Shown here in pieces: positions 14,983-19,116 of a DNA stretch of 19,116 nt (positions are counted from its first letter, which is position 1; each line of letters begins with the position of its first letter). The position numbers were made by a program, and so were the translations under genes. The stretch covers positions 1-19,116 of the forward strand of contig JANRLS010000227.1 in NCBI GenBank assembly GCA_033762315.1, written 5' to 3'. The stretch comes from CAYLLN01 sp033762315 (GTDB taxonomy: Bacteria; Planctomycetota; Planctomycetia; Pirellulales; Pirellulaceae). Below the pieces are notes generated by a model, which was given only the letters and a program-made list of their open reading frames with translations, searched no databases and was not told the DNA's origin.

Positions 14983-16671
14983 TCACTTCCAGTACAACGA
15001 AAACCAGCGATCGACCGAAGTCGCCCGCCCCTTCGCTCCCAAGGCCTGGTTGCGCAGGGCTTGCAAATGCCGGCAGGGGCCCATCCGCAGGCCACCCTTG
15101 TAGTGATGCGAGCACTTGCACTTGCCGCGCATGATTTGTCCGTCGCCATTGACCAAGAGCTCGACATCGTGCCCCGGCAGGCGGCCGGCCAACAGCCGCA
15201 ATCCGGTGGGGGTGGCTTCGTCGCGCACGATGACTGCCTCCCCCCGCTCGACCATTCGCCGGGCCGCTTCGGTCTCGGGGTTCTCGGGGCCAAGCTGGGA
15301 CGGAGTCAGCGGGCCGGGCATCACTTGCCGCCAGCGAAAGAGGCCGAGCGGCAAGTCGTGGATCACCTGGCCCAAGAGGGCGAGCCGATTCAGGCCCGCT
15401 GCGACCGAAGCGGGAGGGAGAGCGGTGTATTGCTGGATTTTCTCGAACGATTGCAGCGGCGTGGCGCGGAAGGTTCGGGCGATCTTTTCAAGCAGCGCGT
15501 TGTCCACGTCGGCTGGCGGAGCGAGTTGATCGAGGGCCGAGGCACCGGTCCAGTCGTTTTTCGTCCAACCGGAGAGGCCGAGCGTCAGGCGCATGTTTCC
15601 CATCTTTGCGATCCAGAAGCTCGGCAGGCCCGTGCCGAGCAAATGCACGTCCACGCAGTCCACCAGCGGCAACAGCCGTCCCAGCACTCGCAGTCGGTCG
15701 CGCCCCCAAGTGCGAATGGTCTCAGCCCGCGGGCCCTCATACCGGCTGGCGGGCAAAATCAGCCGCTGCTCCCAGGGCTCGAGGACGAGCGAAATCGGCT
15801 GGCCGGGGGAAAGCTCGAAGCGCAAGGCTCGGGGGCTTTTTCGCGCTTTGTGCCGCTTGAGCCAGGCGAGCACGCCATACGCCGACTCGCGACTGAGCGT
15901 GACTTTGCGCATCGGCAGGCTCATGGCGGCTTGCAACTGCATGAAGCCGCGGAGCCAGCCCATCGGCAGGTCAATCTTTTCTTCGCGATAAGTCGGGGCG
16001 TCCTGGGCGCGGACTTCGAAACCCGCCGGGTCGATCTCGAAGCGCGTCTGGCGATAGCTGCGCAGCTGCTGGAAATGCTCGTAGAGCGACCACGAATAAT
16101 CGACATTCGTGGTCCCCAACGAGACATTCTCCTCGGTCCGAAATGCCTCGCGACCGACGCTCAGGCAGCCATAGCTGCTTTCGTCGGCACTGAAGCACTC
16201 GAACAGCAGCACGTCCGGCGCGACGGTGATCACCGGGTCGCACGGCATGAGGAGCCGCCACATTTGCGGATCATGCCGGGCGATGTAGTCCGAATATTGC
16301 TGGCGGGCGTTCCAATAGCGTTGGCGGAGGCGGCGATAATCGGCCTCCAAGCCGGGAGGCATGGGAATCTGCTTTTGGGCCTCCAGTTCCGCCTTTTTGG
16401 CCTGATAGGCGGTCGCCCGGAGCGAAGCCTCGCGCGATTGTTGCTCCTTGAGATAAGCCTGATAAGCCGTGTCGTCCTTGGGCTTATACCGCAAATCGCT
16501 GATAACCACGTCGTGCAAGGCGCCAATCGCCTCGCGAAACCGGAGCGGATCGGCCAGCGCGCCGCTGAAGCTGACCTTGTCGCGCCGCAGGTTTGGCGCA
16601 AGCGCGATCGCCAGGCCGCTGGGGGCCGAAACGATGGCACTGCGGCGGCGATAGGCGACGTCGAGTTGCAC
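14983..16671 (-). CDS. Winged-helix SWIM zinc-finger protein of the retron (WHSWIM)
   Basis: A 562-residue protein of the type XIII retron set, probably the nucleic-acid-binding or effector partner of the RT. It starts at GTG 16671; an in-frame TGA four codons upstream rules out an earlier start. Residues 64-132 are strongly charged and helical and look like a coiled coil (AYLKEQQSREASLRATAYQ, then LRQRYWNARQQYSDYI). The middle is a beta/alpha region without recognised motifs. Residues about 395-452 look like a winged helix (ALPPASVAAGLNRLALLGQV, then LGLFRWRQ). The C-terminal SWIM finger is CKC-x12-CRH (C518, C520, C533, H535), with all four zinc ligands present; SWIM fingers bind DNA or protein. 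It is followed 3 nt later by the RT and preceded by a 265-bp gap after the ARM gene. The biochemical role is inferred from the family. Confidence 0.85.
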   Translation of the reverse strand: MQLDVAYRRRSAIVSAPSGLAIALAPNLRRDKVSFSGALADPLRFREAIGALHDVVISDLRYKPKDDTAYQAYLKEQQSREASLRATAYQAKKAELEAQKQIPMPPGLEADYRRLRQRYWNARQQYSDYIARHDPQMWRLLMPCDPVITVAPDVLLFECFSADESSYGCLSVGREAFRTEENVSLGTTNVDYSWSLYEHFQQLRSYRQTRFEIDPAGFEVRAQDAPTYREEKIDLPMGWLRGFMQLQAAMSLPMRKVTLSRESAYGVLAWLKRHKARKSPRALRFELSPGQPISLVLEPWEQRLILPASRYEGPRAETIRTWGRDRLRVLGRLLPLVDCVDVHLLGTGLPSFWIAKMGNMRLTLGLSGWTKNDWTGASALDQLAPPADVDNALLEKIARTFRATPLQSFEKIQQYTALPPASVAAGLNRLALLGQVIHDLPLGLFRWRQVMPGPLTPSQLGPENPETEAARRMVERGEAVIVRDEATPTGLRLLAGRLPGHDVELLVNGDGQIMRGKCKCSHHYKGGLRMGPCRHLQALRNQALGAKGRATSVDRWFSLYWK

Positions 16672-16936
16672 GCGGTACTCTCAACACAAAAAGCACAGGG
16701 GGAGGGACCGGCCGAGCCCGACTTCGCAGCGCCGACCAAGGGCGTTCACCGAGCCCGGTACGCCTACCGTGGCAGGGAACGTGTTGCCTCAGCCCGGCTA
16801 CGGTAGGCGTACCGGGCAAAAGCACAACGACCTTGGGGAAGCAATCGCGGGCAATGTCAGCCACGGCGGAACGCCGCAGCACGTTGGTCTCGGTACTCGG
16901 CTGGTCTCCTCCCACTTGTGTACGGTTCGTTGGCGG
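16672..16936 (-). ncRNA. Candidate retron ncRNA region (msr-msd), unproven
   Basis: A 265-nt gap between the ARM and WHSWIM genes, unusually long for a cassette whose next two genes are 3 nt apart. On the coding strand it contains a small hairpin GGCG-TTC-CGCC near 16868-16880, the long hairpin of 16736-16836, and a possible 6-bp closing pair GACCAA (near 16888) / TTGGTC (near 16735). No credible protein is encoded. Retron ncRNAs lie beside the RT operon and contain a long msd hairpin flanked by inverted a1/a2 arms; the fit is suggestive only. The hairpin may instead be a dispersed repeat. Confidence 0.35.
16736..16836. repeat. Long two-part inverted repeat
   Basis: The inner arms are 18 bp and perfect (16753-16770, GCCCGGTACGCCTACCGT, and its complement 16800-16817) around a 29-nt loop. 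The outer arms are 11 bp with one mismatch (16736-16746 and 16826-16836). Internal loops of 6 and 8 nt separate the two. A transcript from either strand would fold into one 101-nt hairpin. It is longer and better paired than the other palindromes in this window. It may be a retron RNA element, a REPIN or a small MITE. Confidence 0.85.
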
Positions 16937-18721
16937 TCAGTTTAGGGCCAATTCGGGAAATGCGAGCCTGACGGCGGAAGCCAACTCCGGCGCGCGGTCG
17001 AGCAGTTGCACCACCCCCGCTAACCCGGCGCGGAATTCCGGCCCCCGAATCGAACGCAAGGCGACGCTCAAAATCGGCAGCAACTGGCTTGCTTCGGCCG
17101 GCTGGCGCGCCAGGCGATTGACGATTTGCCCCACCACGCGCGGCTTCGCGCGGCCGCCGCGATGAATGTTCAGCAGCACGGCGGCCCACAAAAATCGGAC
17201 CAGGGCCGGATCGAACTGCGAGCGGTCGAGCGTGGCGAGTTCGCGGTGGCGAGTCCCCGCTTCGAGATACTCCACCAAGGGCAAACGCACGTCGTCATAC
17301 GGCGATTCGAGCAGCTTTTGCCACAGCGAAACATCGCCGCTCGCGCGCGATTCGGCCAAAAACCAGCCCCATGCCTCGCGACGCACATCGTCATGGCGAC
17401 TGTCGAGCAATTCCAAAATCCAGCCGGCCTCAAAATGGGGCGACGCCCCAAGCACCTCGCGCAGCCAGCGAATTGCCTCGCCACGCACCGGCTCGGCTTC
17501 GGCCTCGGCCAGGGACAACAATTGCCGGCACTCGGCTTCACTGGCGGGCTGCTTGGTCTTCAGCCACGACAACCCCAGCCGTGCCACGGGCAACGGGCGG
17601 CTGGCGGACAGCTTGACTGCTTGCCCAAAGCTCACCGCCCCGCCATCCAAACGCTGCACCACCAGTTCGCACAACGGTTCCAAAGCCTGGGGATTGACCG
17701 CTTCCAAGAGCGCTAGCCACTGTTCAATTGTCAGTAGGCCCAAGCTGGGGGAGTTCCGCAGGCCGGCAATCGCCAACTCGGCGACCTCGGCATCCTCATG
17801 GCCGATAAGCGCGATAAGTTCGCCCAAGGGGAGCGAGCCGAGGGCGCTGGGATGGTGCGTCCGCAGCATCTGCAGCGTCCATTGTCGCACCGGCCGGCAA
17901 CGGGCCGTTTTGAGTAGCGCCAGCAGCGGCACGGGGGACGTTTTCCAAACGTCGGCAAAGCTGGCCGCGGCGGCGAGCTCCGCCAGCGTGTGCCCGTTGG
18001 CCAGCTTCCAGCCGCTGCCGGAGGGAATAATCGCCGGCGAATGCCGAAACAGAATCTGCACAAGGCCCCATTTGTCGAGCAGGGCCAGGCCGTCGGCCAC
18101 GTCGGCATCGGTGTAGAGTGCAAGCAGCTCCGCTACGGCGCGCAAATAGCGGTCGGGCTGCTGTTTGCCGAGGTGGCGGAAGTAGCGCCAAGCCCGGCGG
18201 CGCAGGTAGTTGCGGGTATGGATCGAAAAGAGCCGCAGGTTGTCGTGCTTCTCCGCCGTCGGCGCGGCGATCCGCTCGCCGGTGCGGGGATTGCGAAAGA
18301 CGAAGGCCCGCGGATCCTTCGGCAGCGTCGAGTGGCGGGGGGTGACAATCGTCTCCTCGACCCACGATTCGCGGGTGTTCCAGTCAAATCGCGTTTGCTT
18401 TCGGCGGATGCGCCGCACCGCGCGATCGCAGGCGACGAGCATTCGCCCCATGATCTGGTCGTCCGCCGCTTTCTCGGCCAGCTTGAAGAGCCGCTTGACG
18501 AGCGCCTCGTGGCGAAAGGCATTCAGCGGGCGGCCCAGATATTCGAGCAGCAGGCGGCGGCTGGCGGGGCGGGTGTCGGCCAGCCATTTAGCGGCAAAGG
18601 CCCCCAGCTTGTCGGCATCGCTAATGCGGCGCAGCTCGTCCACAAAGGCCGAGTCGCCCCATTCGAGCAGCTCTTCGGCCAAGAGCCAAGAGCCTTGCGG
18701 CAGGTCCCCCTGTTTGGCCAC
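16937..18721 (-). CDS. HEAT/ARM-repeat protein of the retron cassette
   Basis: 594 residues from GTG 18721 (reading VAKQGDLPQGSWLLAEELL), preceded by GAGG about 7 nt upstream. The open frame extends to GTG 18811, but a good promoter lies between the two, so the shorter form is preferred. The protein is almost wholly helical. Residues 1-120 form short helical pairs. Residues 140-185 carry FRNPRTGERIAAP and a basic box RNYLRRRAWRYFR that could bind nucleic acid. From about 225 to 590 come tandem HEAT/ARM-like units such as LIALIGHEDAEVAELAIAGL, LLSLAEAEAEPVRGEAIRWL and ILELLDSRHDDVRREAWGWF. No signal peptide or catalytic motif. From memory, the type XIII retron set is ARM protein, WHSWIM and RT, which is exactly this order; I infer this protein is a scaffold, sensor or effector in defence. 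It leads the cassette. Confidence 0.85.
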   Translation of the reverse strand: MAKQGDLPQGSWLLAEELLEWGDSAFVDELRRISDADKLGAFAAKWLADTRPASRRLLLEYLGRPLNAFRHEALVKRLFKLAEKAADDQIMGRMLVACDRAVRRIRRKQTRFDWNTRESWVEETIVTPRHSTLPKDPRAFVFRNPRTGERIAAPTAEKHDNLRLFSIHTRNYLRRRAWRYFRHLGKQQPDRYLRAVAELLALYTDADVADGLALLDKWGLVQILFRHSPAIIPSGSGWKLANGHTLAELAAAASFADVWKTSPVPLLALLKTARCRPVRQWTLQMLRTHHPSALGSLPLGELIALIGHEDAEVAELAIAGLRNSPSLGLLTIEQWLALLEAVNPQALEPLCELVVQRLDGGAVSFGQAVKLSASRPLPVARLGLSWLKTKQPASEAECRQLLSLAEAEAEPVRGEAIRWLREVLGASPHFEAGWILELLDSRHDDVRREAWGWFLAESRASGDVSLWQKLLESPYDDVRLPLVEYLEAGTRHRELATLDRSQFDPALVRFLWAAVLLNIHRGGRAKPRVVGQIVNRLARQPAEASQLLPILSVALRSIRGPEFRAGLAGVVQLLDRAPELASAVRLAFPELALN

Positions 18722-18764
18722 GATCGAACCTCGTGGAAAGATGAGCGGCCGGAGAAGCGTCCCT

Positions 18765-18793
18765 AAACTAGGGGAGCCGCCAGCGACTGTCAA
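18765..18793 (-). promoter_or_regulatory. Sigma70-like promoter of the retron cassette
   Basis: On the minus strand, TTGACA (18793-18788, perfect -35) is followed after 17 bp by TAGTTT (18770-18765, 3 of 6 of the -10 consensus). Transcription would begin near 18758, giving a leader of about 37 nt before GTG 18721. Confidence 0.5.
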
Positions 18794-18849
18794 GCGAGCG
18801 GGCGAGGACACTGCGAGTTGCGCCGCGACGAGTGCGCGGCCTGGCTGGC

Positions 18850-18921
18850 CGGTACTCCCCAGATCAGCAAATGAACGTGCTCCGCCCTGAAGACAAACGC
18901 CGCCAGCCGGCAGCCAATCTG
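18850..18921 (-). pseudogene. Relic of a second HUH (Y1) transposase
   Basis: About 24 residues (QIGCRLAAFVFRAEHVHLLIWGVP) resemble the active-site segment of IS200/REP-associated transposases, usually seen as YVxMPEHVHLLxWP, with the HxH pair kept. Flanking residues do not continue the family, there is no catalytic Tyr helix, and the frame stops soon after. It lies 3' of another transposase gene, so it looks like a leftover piece of an independent copy. Too short to be sure. Confidence 0.4.
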
Positions 18922-18962
18922 CTCGCAGCGGGTAGCCCAGGAGGGATCAAAGGGGTCGGGCT

Positions 18963-19116
18963 TCATTTTCTGGGGCGGCCGCGGGGGCGGAGGGTGCTGG
19001 CGAGGCCGAGTTTCGTCGTGACTGCCTGTTGCCAAGACTCGCTGCCGTACGGCGCGCCGCGCTCTCCGCAGCGTCGCAGGGCGAGTAGTTCCATGTCGGT
19101 CTGCGGCGTGGCGACG
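18963..19116 (-). CDS. REP-associated tyrosine (Y1/HUH) transposase, C-terminal part only
   Basis: The last 50 residues of a gene that enters from the right edge of the window and ends at TGA 18963. The text ALRRCGERGAPYGSESWQQA followed by TTKLGLASTLRPRGRPRK matches the tail typical of REP-associated (RayT-like) transposases, in particular the ending LGLxSTLRPRGRPRK. These are single-strand DNA HUH enzymes thought to move or process REP palindromes. The catalytic HUH and Tyr regions lie outside the window, so completeness is unknown. It lies immediately upstream of the retron cassette on the same strand. Confidence 0.85.
   Translation of the reverse strand, partial: VATPQTDMELLALRRCGERGAPYGSESWQQAVTTKLGLASTLRPRGRPRK

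Noticed and set aside
14659..16806. A 715-residue plus-strand open frame opposite the SWIM gene
   Set aside because: It has shadow composition and covers both the SWIM gene and the intergenic hairpin; the minus-strand frame carries the zinc ligands and winged helix.
16672..16915. Short minus-strand frame reading through the ARM-WHSWIM gap (MGGDQPSTETNVLRR)
   Set aside because: It overlaps the WHSWIM gene in another frame, runs through the hairpin and has no clear domain; more likely non-coding.

Overview
The window looks like a piece of a planctomycete chromosome (Pirellulales or Gemmatales-like). This is inferred, not searched. The clues are high GC, a Tat-type DUF1501 protein beside an FG-GAP/ASPIC protein, several short palindromes between genes (and one repeat inside a gene) of the kind I associate with planctomycetes, and small lineage-type proteins. 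Nearly all of the sequence is coding.

Layout. From 1 to 3.5 kb, all on the minus strand, lie a secreted repeat protein with a C-terminal membrane anchor (3495-2026), a three-helix membrane protein with a DUF3299-like tail (1870-1127) and a ROK-family sugar kinase (1117-38). From 3.8 to 7.4 kb, on the plus strand, lie a DsbD-type thiol:disulfide transporter with two N-terminal domains and a secreted helical-repeat protein ending in an FMN-binding domain; both point to electron transfer across the membrane. From 7.4 to 10.5 kb, minus strand, lie an FG-GAP/ASPIC protein followed by a DUF1501 protein. From 10.8 to 11.4 kb are two small tandem paralogues. An aldehyde dehydrogenase follows on the plus strand (11630-13048).

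The part that stands out is 13.0-18.8 kb, minus strand. It is a three-gene cassette: a HEAT/ARM-repeat protein (18721-16937), a protein with a coiled coil, a winged helix and a SWIM zinc finger (16671-14983), and a retron-type reverse transcriptase with a long N-terminal extension (14979-13045). The RT carries the retron hallmarks NAxxH and VTG. From memory, this gene set matches the published but little-studied type XIII retron class (ARM, WHSWIM, RT), thought to act in anti-phage defence. A good sigma70-like promoter precedes the ARM gene. A 101-nt extended hairpin lies between the ARM and WHSWIM genes and is the best candidate here for, or part of, the retron non-coding RNA. The catalytic YADD box of the RT reads DADD, which is very unusual and may mean a dead or altered polymerase.

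The retron is flanked by the 3' end of a REP-associated (HUH/Y1) transposase cut by the window edge and by a relic of a second HUH transposase, consistent with a mobile or defence-island setting. Its other end abuts the aldehyde dehydrogenase, with overlapping stop codons.
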